Made by a program: the position numbers and the translations under genes | Notes under the pieces: model-generated | Database searches by the model: none | Seen by the model: the letters and a program-made list of their open reading frames with translations, nothing else | Told to the model about the DNA's origin: nothing | Shown here: piece by piece, positions 48,915 through 57,623 of the stretch | How the letters are laid out: every line of letters begins with the position of its first letter | Position numbering within the stretch: the stretch's first letter is position 1 | Assembly (NCBI RefSeq): GCF_026967795.1 | Contig: NZ_JAPVBH010000002.1 | Span: 702,617 to 766,616, forward strand | DNA length: 64,000 nucleotides | Source of the DNA: Modestobacter sp. VKM Ac-2986 | Lineage (GTDB): Bacteria; Actinomycetota; Actinomycetes; Mycobacteriales; Geodermatophilaceae | Reading direction: 5' to 3'

Positions 48915-50105
48915 ATGGTCTCCCTGGGCACGCCCCTGTCCCCCTCGGCCACCCGCGTGATGCTGCTGGGCAGCGGTGAGCTGGCCAAGGAGGTGCTGAT
49001 CGCGCTGCAGCGCCTCGGCGTGGAGACCATCGCCGTCGACCGCTACGCCGACGCCCCCGGGCACCAGGTCGCGCACTCCGCCCGCACGATCACCATGAGC
49101 GACCCCGCCCAGCTGCGCGCGCTGGTCGAGGCCGAGCGCCCCGACGTCGTCGTCCCGGAGATCGAGGCGATCGCCACCGGCACGCTGGTCGAGCTGGAGG
49201 CCGAGGGCGTGCGCGTGGTCCCGACCGCCCGGGCCGCGCAGCTGACCATGGACCGCGAGGGCATCCGCCGGCTCGCCGCCGAGACCCTCGGCCTGCCCAC
49301 CAGCGCCCACCGCTTCTGCGACTCCCTCGACGAGCTGCGCGCCGCCGCGGCCGAGGTCGGCTTCCCGTGCGTGGTGAAGCCGGTGGTGTCGAGCTCCGGC
49401 AAGGGCCAGAGCACGCTCGCCGGCCCGGACGACGTCGAGGCGGCCTGGCAGTACGCGATGGCCGGCGGCCGGGTCACCGGCACCCGGGTGATCGTCGAGG
49501 GGTTCGTCGACTTCGACTACGAGATCACCCTGCTGACCGTGCGCTCGGTGCGCGGCGGGGAGACCGTCACCGACTTCTGCGCGCCGGTCGGACACCGCCA
49601 GGAGGCCGGCGACTACGTGGAGAGCTGGCAGCCCCAGGCCATGTCGCCGGTCGCCCTGGACCGGGCGCAGGCCATCGCGGCCGCCGTGACGGCCGACCTG
49701 GGCGGGCTGGGGCTGTTCGGGGTCGAGCTGTTCGTCCGCGGGGACGAGGTCTGGTTCTCCGAGGTCAGCCCGCGCCCGCACGACACCGGCATGGTCACCA
49801 TGACCACCCAGTGGCAGGACGAGTTCGAGCTGCACGCCCGCGCCCTGCTCGGCCTGCCGGTCGACACCACGCTGCGCAACCCGGGTGCCTCGGCGGTCGT
49901 CTACGGCGGTCTCGACGCGGTCGGGGTCATCTTCGACGGCGTGGACGACGCCCTCGCGCTCCCCGGCGTGGAGCTGCGGCTCTTCGGCAAGCCGGAGAGC
50001 TCCACCCGCCGCCGGATGGGCGTGGCCCTGGCCCGCGCGGAGGACGTCGACACCGCGCGTGCCACCGCCCGCGAGGCCGCCGGCCGGGTGCACCCCCGGG
50101 CCTGA
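48915..50105 (+). CDS. purT: formate-dependent phosphoribosylglycinamide formyltransferase
   Basis: A 396-residue ATP-grasp enzyme that formylates GAR with formate and ATP in purine synthesis, an alternative to folate-dependent Pur[31 protein letters not shown] is the family N-terminus, then [23 protein letters not shown] (ATP loop), [37 protein letters not shown] and [15 protein letters not shown]. Motifs and length fit PurT throughout. It stands alone under a leaderless promoter. Confidence 0.93.
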   Translation: MVSLGTPLSPSATRVMLLGSGELAKEVLIALQRLGVETIAVDRYADAPGHQVAHSARTITMSDPAQLRALVEAERPDVVVPEIEAIATGTLVELEAEGVRVVPTARAAQLTMDREGIRRLAAETLGLPTSAHRFCDSLDELRAAAAEVGFPCVVKPVVSSSGKGQSTLAGPDDVEAAWQYAMAGGRVTGTRVIVEGFVDFDYEITLLTVRSVRGGETVTDFCAPVGHRQEAGDYVESWQPQAMSPVALDRAQAIAAAVTADLGGLGLFGVELFVRGDEVWFSEVSPRPHDTGMVTMTTQWQDEFELHARALLGLPVDTTLRNPGASAVVYGGLDAVGVIFDGVDDALALPGVELRLFGKPESSTRRRMGVALARAEDVDTARATAREAAGRVHPRA

Positions 50106-50195
50106 CCCCGCCCGCCGCCGTCCCCAGCCGGGGGCGCCGTCCCCGGTCCGCGCCGGACGCCCCGCGCCGTCCGCGGGGTGGGAGACGATCCCGGC

Positions 50196-51443
50196 ATGCC
50201 CCGCGCCGCCCAGGAGGACCCGATCGCCCAGGACCGGACCACCCAGGACCCCGTCCCGCTGCTGCTCGTCGCGGGCTCGCGGCTGGCCGGGCAGCCCGGC
50301 GTCCAGGCCGCCGAGCTCGACCCGATCGTGCGCCGGCTCACCGCGCTGGACGGCGGCGTCGACACCGACGGGCACGCCCAGCGCGCGCTGGCGACCCTGC
50401 TGCCCTTCCTCTGGGAGGCGGGCTGGCAGCCGGCCGACGTCGTGCACGCCGTGCGCCGGCGCACCAACCAGCGTGCCGGCCGGCTGGCCGCCGCGCTGAT
50501 CCGGGGCGACGCGGCAGCGGCCGCCGAGCGGGCGCCGGCGGCGTGGACCGCCCAGCTGGCCGGCCTCGAGGGATCGGCGGGCTCGGTGACGGCGTGGTGG
50601 CGCGGCGAGGGGGTCGACGCGGCGGCCGGCTGGCGCGACGTGCTGCGCGTGCTCGGCGTCGTACGCGACCTGCCCCCGCTGGAGCAGCTGCTCGCGCCCC
50701 CGTCGGCCTGGTCGGCGGACACCCGCGCGGAGGCCGCCCTCGACCCGGGCGCCGACCCGAAGCTGGTGGGCCGGGTGCGCGCCCTGCTGGCCAAGGCGGA
50801 GTCGACCGACTTCCCCGAGGAGGCCGAGGCGCTCAGCGCGAAGGCGCAGTCGTTGATGGCGCGGCACCGGATCGACACCGCGGTGCTGGCCCAGCAGCCC
50901 GGTGGCGCGTCCTCGTCGGTCGTCGCCCGGCGGCTGCACCTGCAGGACCCGCACGTCGACGCCCGGGCCGCGGTCGTGCAGGCGGTGGGCGCGGCGAACG
51001 GCGTGCGCGTGGTGCTGCTGCCGGCCTTCGGCATGGCCACCCTGGTCGGTGCGGCCGACGACCTGGACCTGGTGGAGCTGCTGGTGGCCTCACTGCTGCT
51101 GCAGGCCGACCGGGCGCTGGGCGCGGCCGCGCGGGAGGGCGGCGCGCGGGTGCGGTCGACGGCCTACCGCAAGGGCTTCCTCTACGCGTTCGCCCAGCGC
51201 ATCGGTGAGCGGCTGGAGAGCGCCCGGGAGGCGGCGACCACGGCGGCGATGGCCACCTACGGTCCGGCCCTGCTGCCGGCGCTGGCCGAGCGGGAGCAGG
51301 CCGTCGACCGGCTGGTCGGCGAGCTGTTCCCCCGGCTGCGCAAGCGCACCGGCCGGTCCGTGGACGCGGCGGGCTGGCACGCCGGCCGTCAGGCGGCCGA
51401 CGCGGCCGACCTCGGCACCGGCCAGCGGGCACTCCCCCGCTGA
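50196..51443 (+). CDS. DUF2786 domain protein
   Basis: A 415-residue soluble protein. A DUF2786 segment is centred on LVGRVRALLAKAESTDFPEEAEALSAKAQSLMARHRIDTAVL (residues ~190-235), a motif also found in some phage and plasmid proteins of unknown role. The flanking regions are Ala-rich helices, with RSTAYRKGFLYAFAQRIGERL towards the C-terminus. The ATG lies 6 nt after GACGAT, so it may be leaderless; a GTG at 50178 is an alternative. Function unknown. Confidence 0.7.
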   Translation: MPRAAQEDPIAQDRTTQDPVPLLLVAGSRLAGQPGVQAAELDPIVRRLTALDGGVDTDGHAQRALATLLPFLWEAGWQPADVVHAVRRRTNQRAGRLAAALIRGDAAAAAERAPAAWTAQLAGLEGSAGSVTAWWRGEGVDAAAGWRDVLRVLGVVRDLPPLEQLLAPPSAWSADTRAEAALDPGADPKLVGRVRALLAKAESTDFPEEAEALSAKAQSLMARHRIDTAVLAQQPGGASSSVVARRLHLQDPHVDARAAVVQAVGAANGVRVVLLPAFGMATLVGAADDLDLVELLVASLLLQADRALGAAAREGGARVRSTAYRKGFLYAFAQRIGERLESAREAATTAAMATYGPALLPALAEREQAVDRLVGELFPRLRKRTGRSVDAAGWHAGRQAADAADLGTGQRALPR

Positions 51444-51450
51444 CCCGGCC

Positions 51451-51510
51451 CGGCCCCCGCCCCCAGGCTCACCCCGAGCCTGCGAGGGGTGAGGAGGAAG
51501 GGGGTCCTCC
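51451..51510. terminator. dispersed GC-rich hairpin element between convergent genes
   Basis: GGCCCCC...AGGCTC...GAGCCTGCGAGGGGT...GGGGGTCC: a diverged member of the family, between the DUF2786 gene and the 60-residue gene on the opposite strand. Confidence 0.5.
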
Positions 51511-51512
51511 CG

Positions 51513-51695
51513 CTAGAGCAGGACGTCGAGGGAGGCGCCGAGCTCGGCGATGAAGGTCGCCTGGTGGGTCAGGTCGACCGCGGTGGTCAGCCAGCCGGCC
51601 ACGAACATCAGCTGGTCGGCCGAGGCCTCGTCCAGCGACGCCGTCGCCGCCGCCGTGCCCGCCCTCGCCACTGCACTGCACGCCAAGGTCATCAT
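51513..51695 (-). CDS. 60-residue hypothetical protein
   Basis: A small acidic protein with Ala-rich helical segments (TAAATASLDEASADQLMFVAGWLTTAVDL, then TFIAELGASLDVLL). A good ribosome site (GAGAGGAG) precedes the double ATG at 51695, and a hairpin element follows the stop, which supports a real gene. No family recognised. It is transcribed in the same direction as, and just downstream of, the tetR gene. Confidence 0.5.
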   Translation of the reverse strand: MMTLACSAVARAGTAAATASLDEASADQLMFVAGWLTTAVDLTHQATFIAELGASLDVLL

Positions 51696-51797
51696 GACCG
51701 GCTCCTCTCGTCGTGGGAGAGGAGTCGGCAGGCCGGCGCCGGAACTGGAGCAGCGACAGCCGATCGGCGCCCGACCACCCCGGAGGGGTGAGACCGG

Positions 51798-52391
51798 TCA
51801 GCGCAGCCCGTCGACCAGCACCTGCAGCAGCGCCTCGTAGGTGGCCCCGGCGTCGGGGGTGAGGACCAGTCCCCCCAGCTCCAAGCTCACCGCGCCGTGC
51901 ACCGCGTTCCAGATCAGCTGGGCGGTCCCCCGCGGGTCCCCGGGGCGCAGCACGCCCCGGTCCATCCCGTACCGGACCCGGTCGACCAGGGCGGTGAACG
52001 CGGCGTCCGCCCGGTCGGCGAGCTCCGCGGTGGGCGCGGCCTGCGAGAGCCCCGGACCGAACATCGCCGCGTAGTGCTGCGGGTGGGCCAGGGCGAACCG
52101 GCGGTAGTTGCGCCCGGAGGCCAGCAGCCGGGCGGTGGGGTCGACGTCGGTGTCCTCACCGACGGCGGCGGCGAGGCCGCCGAAGCCGCGGACCAGGACC
52201 GCGGCGACCAGCCCGTCCTTGTTGCCGAACCGGTTGTAGACGCCCATCGGGGCCACGCCCGCCTCGGCCGCGACGGCGCGCACGGTCAGCCCGCCCAGCC
52301 CGTCGCGCACCAGCACCCGCTCGGCGGCGTCGACCAGCGCCTGCTCCACCGCCCGGCTCGGCGTCCGCCCGCTCGCACTGCCATCCGTCAC
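51798..52391 (-). CDS. TetR-family repressor of the divergent exporter
   Basis: A 197-residue TetR protein. The helix-turn-helix is in VDAAERVLVRDGLGGLTVRAVAAEAGVAPMGVYNRFGNKDGLVAAVL, and the C-terminal part matches the TetR_C WHG-type domain (ARLLASGRNYRRFALAHPQHYAAMFG). The GTG at 52391 is 6 nt after CAGGAT, so the message may be leaderless. It is divergent from a DHA2 exporter with a shared palindrome at 52419-52435, the classic arrangement of an efflux repressor. Confidence 0.87.
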   Translation of the reverse strand: MTDGSASGRTPSRAVEQALVDAAERVLVRDGLGGLTVRAVAAEAGVAPMGVYNRFGNKDGLVAAVLVRGFGGLAAAVGEDTDVDPTARLLASGRNYRRFALAHPQHYAAMFGPGLSQAAPTAELADRADAAFTALVDRVRYGMDRGVLRPGDPRGTAQLIWNAVHGAVSLELGGLVLTPDAGATYEALLQVLVDGLR

Positions 52392-52418
52392 GACCACATC
52401 CTGCCCCGTTGACCTCGC

Positions 52419-52456
52419 GTAGAACATCGTTCTACATTGATGGCACAACGTTCTAC
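52419..52456. promoter_or_regulatory. TetR operator: palindrome plus an extra half-site
   Basis: GTAGAAC-ATC-GTTCTAC (52419-52435) has perfect 7-bp arms. A further GTTCTAC (52450-52456) repeats the right half-site 21 bp on, next to the ribosome site of the exporter gene at 52471. Confidence 0.75.
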
Positions 52457-52470
52457 ACCAGGAGGCCATC

Positions 52471-54012
52471 GTGACCGTTCCCGCCACCCCGCCGACCACC
52501 CGACGGTGGTGGGTGCTGCTCGCGCTCTGCCTGTCGGTGCTCCTGGTCAGCGTCGACAACACGATCGTCAACGTCGCGCTGCCCACGCTCGGGCGCGAGC
52601 TGTCGGCGTCGACCAGCGACCTCCAGTGGGTGGTCGACGGCTACACGCTGGCCTTCGCCGCCCTGCTGCTGCTCGGCGGCGCCCTGGGCGACCGGTTCGG
52701 CCGCCGGCGGGTGCTGGAGACCGGACTGGTCCTCTTCGCCGCCACCTCCCTGCTGGCCGCGACGGCCGACACCACCGCCCAGCTCGTGGTCGGCCGCGTC
52801 GCGATGGGCGTCAGCGCCGCCGCGATCTACCCGGCGACCCTCGCCCTGCTGGTGTCGACCTTCACCGACCGCCGGGAACGCGCCACGGCGATCGGCATCT
52901 GGTCGGCGGTCACCGGCCTGTCGGTCGCGATCGGCCCCGTGAGCGGCGGCCTGCTGCTCGAGCACTTCGCCTGGGGGTCGGTCTTCCTGGTCAACCTGCC
53001 GCTGGCCGCGGTCGCCGTCGTCGCCGGCCGGGTGCTGCTCACCGAGTCCGCCGACCCGCGCCCGCGCCGCTTCGACCTGATCGGGGCCGCGGCCTCCATC
53101 GCCGGCATCGGGCTGCTGGTGTCCACCACCATCGAGGCGCCGGGCCGGGGCTGGTCCTCCGCCGCGACCGTGGGCGGCTACCTGGCCGCGGCCGCCGCGC
53201 TCGCGTTCTTCGTGCGGTGGGAGCTGCGCCGGGAGGCCCCGATGCTCGACGTGCGGCTGTTCACCGACCGGCGGGTCTCGGTGGGCAGCGGCGCCATCGC
53301 GCTGGCCTTCTTCAGCCTGTTCGGCTTCATCTTCCTGATCACCCAGTACTTCCAGGCCGTCCGCGGCTACGACACCCTCACCGCCGGGCTGGCCACGCTG
53401 CCCTTCGCCCTGGTCATCGCCCCGGTCAGCCCGCTGGCGATCCTGGCGATGCGGGCGGTGGGCACCAAGCTCGTGGTCGCCGCCGGCCTGCTCACCATGG
53501 CCGCCGGCTTCGTGGTCGCCGCCGGCAGCACGCTGGAGTCGGCCTACTGGGGCCGCATCGTGGTCTCGATGGTGCTCATGGCCGCCGGCCTCGGCCTGGT
53601 CACCGGCCCGGCCACCGAGGCGGTCATGGGCGCGCTGCGCGCCGCGGAGGCCGGTGCCGGCTCGGCGGTGAACGACACCGTCCGCGAGGTCGGCGGCACG
53701 CTCGGGGTCGCCGTCGTCGGCTCGGTGCTCAGCACGGTCTACGGCCCGGCGGTCGTCGACGGGCTGACCGGCGCCGGCGCACCGGCCGGGGCCGCCGCCT
53801 CGGCCGCGGACTCGGTGTTCGCCGGCCTCGCCGTCGCCGGGTCGCTGCCCGGCGAGGCGGCCCGCGCCGTGCAGCAGTCGTTCCTGGACGGCGTCAGCGC
53901 CGGGTCGTGGGTGTGCGCCGCCGTGTCGGCCGCCGGCGCGCTCGTCGTCCTGGCCCTGCTGCCCGCGCAGCACCGCGTGGCCGACCCGGCACTGCAGCTC
54001 TCACCCGCATGA
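52471..54012 (+). CDS. DHA2-family MFS drug exporter (EmrB/QacA type)
   Basis: A 513-residue 14-helix exporter. LLVSVDNTIVNVALPTLGREL (motif D1), LQWVVDGYTLAFAALLLLGGALGDRFGRRR (motif A) and SAVTGLSVAIGPVSGGLLLE (motif C) are present. The VDGYTL segment is typical of the LfrA/EmrB branch seen in actinobacterial drug efflux. The GTG follows AGGAGG. Expression is probably released when a toxic ligand binds the divergent TetR. Confidence 0.9.
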   Translation: MTVPATPPTTRRWWVLLALCLSVLLVSVDNTIVNVALPTLGRELSASTSDLQWVVDGYTLAFAALLLLGGALGDRFGRRRVLETGLVLFAATSLLAATADTTAQLVVGRVAMGVSAAAIYPATLALLVSTFTDRRERATAIGIWSAVTGLSVAIGPVSGGLLLEHFAWGSVFLVNLPLAAVAVVAGRVLLTESADPRPRRFDLIGAAASIAGIGLLVSTTIEAPGRGWSSAATVGGYLAAAAALAFFVRWELRREAPMLDVRLFTDRRVSVGSGAIALAFFSLFGFIFLITQYFQAVRGYDTLTAGLATLPFALVIAPVSPLAILAMRAVGTKLVVAAGLLTMAAGFVVAAGSTLESAYWGRIVVSMVLMAAGLGLVTGPATEAVMGALRAAEAGAGSAVNDTVREVGGTLGVAVVGSVLSTVYGPAVVDGLTGAGAPAGAAASAADSVFAGLAVAGSLPGEAARAVQQSFLDGVSAGSWVCAAVSAAGALVVLALLPAQHRVADPALQLSPA

Positions 54013-54013
54013 G

Positions 54014-54072
54014 GCCGGCCCCGCTGCAGGGCCCCGCCGCGAGCTCGCGAGTGGTGGGGGCAGCGGGGTCCT
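54014..54072. terminator. dispersed GC-rich hairpin element between convergent genes
   Basis: CCCCGCTGC (54019-54027) and GCAGCGGGG (54060-54068) pair perfectly; inside, CCCC/GGGG flank the self-complementary CGCGAGCTCGCG. It separates the exporter from the convergent APC permease and can terminate both. Confidence 0.75.
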
Positions 54073-54075
54073 CCC

Positions 54076-55713
54076 TCAGCCGCGGGGGTCGAAGGGCTCC
54101 CGGCCCGGCGGCAGGTTGGAGCGGTCGGGGGCGATGACGGTGGCCTCGGTGGAGTCCGGCAGCGCGACGGTCGGCGTCGCCGGGTCCAGCAGCAGGTCGC
54201 CGGTGCCGTGCAGCATCGTCTCGCCGCGGAAGAAGGCCGGTGCGGCCACGTTCCAGGCCACCATCAGCAGCAGCCCCAGCAGCAGGGCGCCGATGCCGAT
54301 CACGAACACCCCGCCCACGCCCTGGAACACGGTCTCGCCGTACTCGGGGTCGGCGTACTCGACGCAGGCCAGCACGAACACCGCGAGCATGAACAGCCCG
54401 CCCAGGCCCGGCAGCACGAAGCGCATCAGCACGTCGCGCACCGAGTGCAGCGACCGGCGGAACTCCCAGGCGCAGGCGAAGCCGGTGAGCCCGTAGTAGA
54501 AGGCGATGAGCATGCCGGTGGCGGTGATGGAGTCGACCAGCACGTTCTCGCTGACCAGGGTCAGCCCGACGTAGAAGGCGATCGAGACCAGGCCCATCCA
54601 GACCGTGGAGACGGTCGGGGTGAAGTACCGCGGGTGGATCCGGGCGAAGCTCTTCGGCAGCGCGCCGTAGGCGGCCATCGACAGCGAGCCACGCGCGGTG
54701 GGCAGGATCGTCGTCTGGGTGCAGGCCGCAGCCGAGGTCAGGACCGAGACGATGAGCAGCGCCTCGAAGACCTGGCCCAGCCCGCTGTCGCCGAACACCG
54801 TCGGGCCCAGGGCGTTGAACACGTCGTCGGCGTTGGCCTCGTTGCCCAGCCCCAGCCCCTCGCTGCCCACGCCGGCGAAGGCCACGGTGGCGATCGAGAC
54901 CACGGTGTAGATGCCGACCAGCAGCACCGTGGAGATGATCGCGGCGCGGCCCGGCGAGCGGGTCGGGTTGGCGGTCTCCTCGTTGACCGCGACCGCGGAG
55001 TCCCAGCCCCAGTAGATGAAGATCGCCAGCAGCACCGCCTCGGTCATCGCCGTCCAGCTGATCCCCGTGGGCACCAGCCAGGACAGCGACGGCGTCAGCG
55101 AGCCCTCCGGCGCGCTCCCGGCGTAGACCTTCACCAGCGCGTAGGCGGCGAAGGCGACGAGGACGACGACCTCGATGGTGAGCAGCACGTTCTGCGTCCG
55201 CGCGGTGGGCTCGATGCCCCGGTAGCAGATCCAGGTCATCAGCACGATCCACACGACACCGGCGACGGTGGTCCACAACGCGCTCTCGGCGAGGGAGTCC
55301 AGCCCGACCAGCCGGTAGCTGTAGGCGCCGGCGACCTGGGCGAGGTTGGCCATGACGATGACGTCGGCGGCGATGATCCCCCAGCCGCCCATCCAGCCGG
55401 TGCGCGGACCGAAGGCCCGGGCGGCCCAGGTGAACGTCGTCCCGCAGTCGGGCTCGCGCTTGTTGAGCTCGGCGTAGGCGACGGCGATCAGCCACATCGG
55501 CACGAAGGCCAGCAGCATGATCGCCGGGGCCTTCACCCCGACGGCGATGACCACGAACCCGAGCGTCGCGGCGAGGGCGTAGGCCGGGGCCGTCGAGGAG
55601 ACGCCGAGGACGATCGAGGAGACCAGCCCGAGAGCCCCCCGCTTCAGGCCCTTGTCGACGGCCTCGCCCTCCACGCGGGGAGGCGCGAGCGGCGCCGGGG
55701 ACGAAGCGGTCAT
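54076..55713 (-). CDS. APC-superfamily amino-acid permease
   Basis: A 545-residue permease with about 12-14 hydrophobic helices. GLVSSIVLGVSSTAPAYALAATLGFVV is the helix 1 region with its substrate-binding break, REPDCGTTFTWAARAFGPRTGWMGGWG follows, and WGWDSAVAVNEETANPTRSPGRAAIIST in the middle is the typical helix 6-7 region. It imports an amino acid, polyamine or similar compound; specificity is not predictable. It is divergent from the third DHA2 exporter. Confidence 0.85.
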   Translation of the reverse strand: MTASSPAPLAPPRVEGEAVDKGLKRGALGLVSSIVLGVSSTAPAYALAATLGFVVIAVGVKAPAIMLLAFVPMWLIAVAYAELNKREPDCGTTFTWAARAFGPRTGWMGGWGIIAADVIVMANLAQVAGAYSYRLVGLDSLAESALWTTVAGVVWIVLMTWICYRGIEPTARTQNVLLTIEVVVLVAFAAYALVKVYAGSAPEGSLTPSLSWLVPTGISWTAMTEAVLLAIFIYWGWDSAVAVNEETANPTRSPGRAAIISTVLLVGIYTVVSIATVAFAGVGSEGLGLGNEANADDVFNALGPTVFGDSGLGQVFEALLIVSVLTSAAACTQTTILPTARGSLSMAAYGALPKSFARIHPRYFTPTVSTVWMGLVSIAFYVGLTLVSENVLVDSITATGMLIAFYYGLTGFACAWEFRRSLHSVRDVLMRFVLPGLGGLFMLAVFVLACVEYADPEYGETVFQGVGGVFVIGIGALLLGLLLMVAWNVAAPAFFRGETMLHGTGDLLLDPATPTVALPDSTEATVIAPDRSNLPPGREPFDPRG

Positions 55714-55828
55714 GCCGGAGCCGTGCGCGCGTTCATGCCACGGTTTATCGCACAGGTGGAGTGCCCGCCGCCGAACGGGGTGCGACCGAGCCGGTCGGAC
55801 GCCGGGAACAGACCGACACCCGAATTAG

Positions 55829-55845
55829 TTGCGTGCAGCGAGCAA
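55829..55845. promoter_or_regulatory. TTGC...GCAA partial palindrome, possible MarR-type operator
   Basis: TTGCGTGCAGCGAGCAA shows symmetry at six of eight pairs around the central A, in the 219-bp divergent region between the APC permease and the DHA2 exporter. MarR-family operators often have this shape. No regulator gene is adjacent. Confidence 0.3.
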
Positions 55846-55932
55846 TCACCTGGGGCAGGCTGTGCCCAGGCGTTCGCACGCCGGCGCGACGACGCGCCAG
55901 TCCACCCCCCGCTCGTCGATGCCGGAGACCCC

Positions 55933-57474
55933 GTGTCCCATCCCGCTCCCCCGCCCAGCACGGGCGTGCCCACCACCGGACCCGCCGCCGCGGCCGACGC
56001 CAAGGCGGCTGCGGCCGCCCAGGCCGACCACGACCACGGCCGCCGCTGGTGGACCCTGGCCACCCTGGGCCTGGCCCAGCTGATGGTCGTCCTGGACGCC
56101 ACGATCGTGAACATCGCGCTGCCCAGCGCGCAGGCCGGCCTCGGGTTCTCCGACGCCGACCGCCAGTGGGTCGTCACCGCCTACTCGCTGGCCTTCGGCG
56201 GTCTGCTGCTGCTCGGTGGCCGCCTCGCCGACCTCTTCGGCCGCCGCCGCACCCTGCTGATCGGCCTGGTCGGCTTCGCCCTCGCCTCGGCCCTGGGCGG
56301 CGCGGCCACCGGCTTCGGGATGCTGGTCGGCGCCCGGGCGCTACAGGGCGCGTTCGGCGCACTGCTGGCCCCCGCCGCGCTGTCGCTGCTGACCATCACG
56401 TTCAGCGACCCGAAGGAGCGCGGCAAGGCCTTCGGCATCTTCGGTGCCATCGCCGGCGCCGGGGCGGCCATCGGCCTGCTGCTGGGCGGGGTGCTCACCG
56501 AGTTCCTGAGCTGGCGCTGGTGCCTCTACGTCAACGTGCCGATCGCCGTCGTCGCCGGGCTCGGTGCGCTGCGCTTCGTCCGCACGGTGGCTCCGGCACA
56601 GGGCGTGAAGCTGGACGTCCCCGGCGTCGTCACCGCCGTCCTCGGTCTGTCGGGCCTGGTCTACGCCTTCGCCCGCGCCGAGCAGGAGGGCTGGTCGGAC
56701 CCGGTCACGATGACCCTGATCGTCGTCTCGGTGCTGCTGCTGGTGGCCTTCGTGCTCATCCAGCAGCGGGTGGCCCACCCGCTGCTGCCGCTGCGGGTCG
56801 TGCTGGACCGGCGCCGCGGCGGCGCCTACCTCGCGATCGGGCTCGCCGCGATCGGCATGTTCGCCGTCTTCCTCTTCCTCACCTACTACCTGCAGCGGAC
56901 GTTGGAGTTCAGCCCGCTGCGGAGCGGGTTCGCCTTCCTGCCCTTCGTCGCCGGCATCATCACCAGCTCCACGGTGGTCGTGCCCCGGCTGCTGCCGAGG
57001 ATCGGCCCGCGCCTGCTGATCACCACCGGCCAGCTCCTGGGCGCGGTCGGGCTGCTGTACCTCTGGCGCCTGCAGGCCGACAGCGGCTACCTGGTCCACG
57101 TCCTGCCGGCCCTGTTCGTGATGGGCCTGGGCATGGGCCTGATCTTCGCCTCGTGCTTCAACACCGCGACCTCCGGCACGCAGCCGTCGGACGCGGGGGT
57201 GGCCTCGGCGCTGGTCAACACCGGCCAGCAGGTCGGCGGCGCCCTGGGCACCGCGCTGCTCAACACCATCGCCGCCACGGTCACCGCCTCCTACGTGCGG
57301 GCCAACGGCCAGACCCCGGCAGTGCTGGCCGAGGCCGCGGTCGCCGGTGAGACCCGGGCGTTCCTGGTCTCGGCCGGGGTGTTCCTGCTCGGCGCCGTGC
57401 TCAGCCTGCTGGTCATCCCCAGCGGCCCGAACCCGGTCAGCCACCGTGGCGCGCCGGTGCCGGCCGGCCACTGA
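55933..57474 (+). CDS. DHA2-family MFS exporter
   Basis: A 513-residue 14-helix exporter, close to the one at 1426 (shared MVVLDATIVNIALPS, RQWVVTAYSLAFGGLLLLGGRLADLFGRRR, GFALASALGG). The second half has LPRIGPRLLITTGQLLGAVGLLYLW. The N-terminal 40 residues are Pro/Ala-rich with DHDHGRRWW before helix 1. The GTG at 55933 follows CGGAGACC. Substrate unknown. Confidence 0.87.
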   Translation: MSHPAPPPSTGVPTTGPAAAADAKAAAAAQADHDHGRRWWTLATLGLAQLMVVLDATIVNIALPSAQAGLGFSDADRQWVVTAYSLAFGGLLLLGGRLADLFGRRRTLLIGLVGFALASALGGAATGFGMLVGARALQGAFGALLAPAALSLLTITFSDPKERGKAFGIFGAIAGAGAAIGLLLGGVLTEFLSWRWCLYVNVPIAVVAGLGALRFVRTVAPAQGVKLDVPGVVTAVLGLSGLVYAFARAEQEGWSDPVTMTLIVVSVLLLVAFVLIQQRVAHPLLPLRVVLDRRRGGAYLAIGLAAIGMFAVFLFLTYYLQRTLEFSPLRSGFAFLPFVAGIITSSTVVVPRLLPRIGPRLLITTGQLLGAVGLLYLWRLQADSGYLVHVLPALFVMGLGMGLIFASCFNTATSGTQPSDAGVASALVNTGQQVGGALGTALLNTIAATVTASYVRANGQTPAVLAEAAVAGETRAFLVSAGVFLLGAVLSLLVIPSGPNPVSHRGAPVPAGH

Positions 57475-57481
57475 GCGAGAC

Positions 57482-57523
57482 CGTCGTCCCCGGCCGCCGG
57501 CACCCCGGCGGCCGGGGACGACG
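57482..57523. terminator. strong terminator hairpin after the third DHA2 exporter
   Basis: Perfect 19-bp arms (CGTCGTCCCCGGCCGCCGG and complement) around CACC, 8 bp after the stop. Confidence 0.85.
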
Positions 57524-57623
57524 CCCGCCCACCCCACCCCGGCGGGCGCGACCCGACCCGGGTCGACGACACTGTGCAAGGAGATGTGACCCTCCGGCGC
57601 GAGCCGGCCGAACGCGTGGAGTG

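Noticed and set aside
54208..55932. long plus-strand frame antisense to the APC permease, joined to the DHA2 exporter
   Set aside because: The part before 55933 is the shadow of the permease gene; the exporter has its own GTG with a ribosome site.
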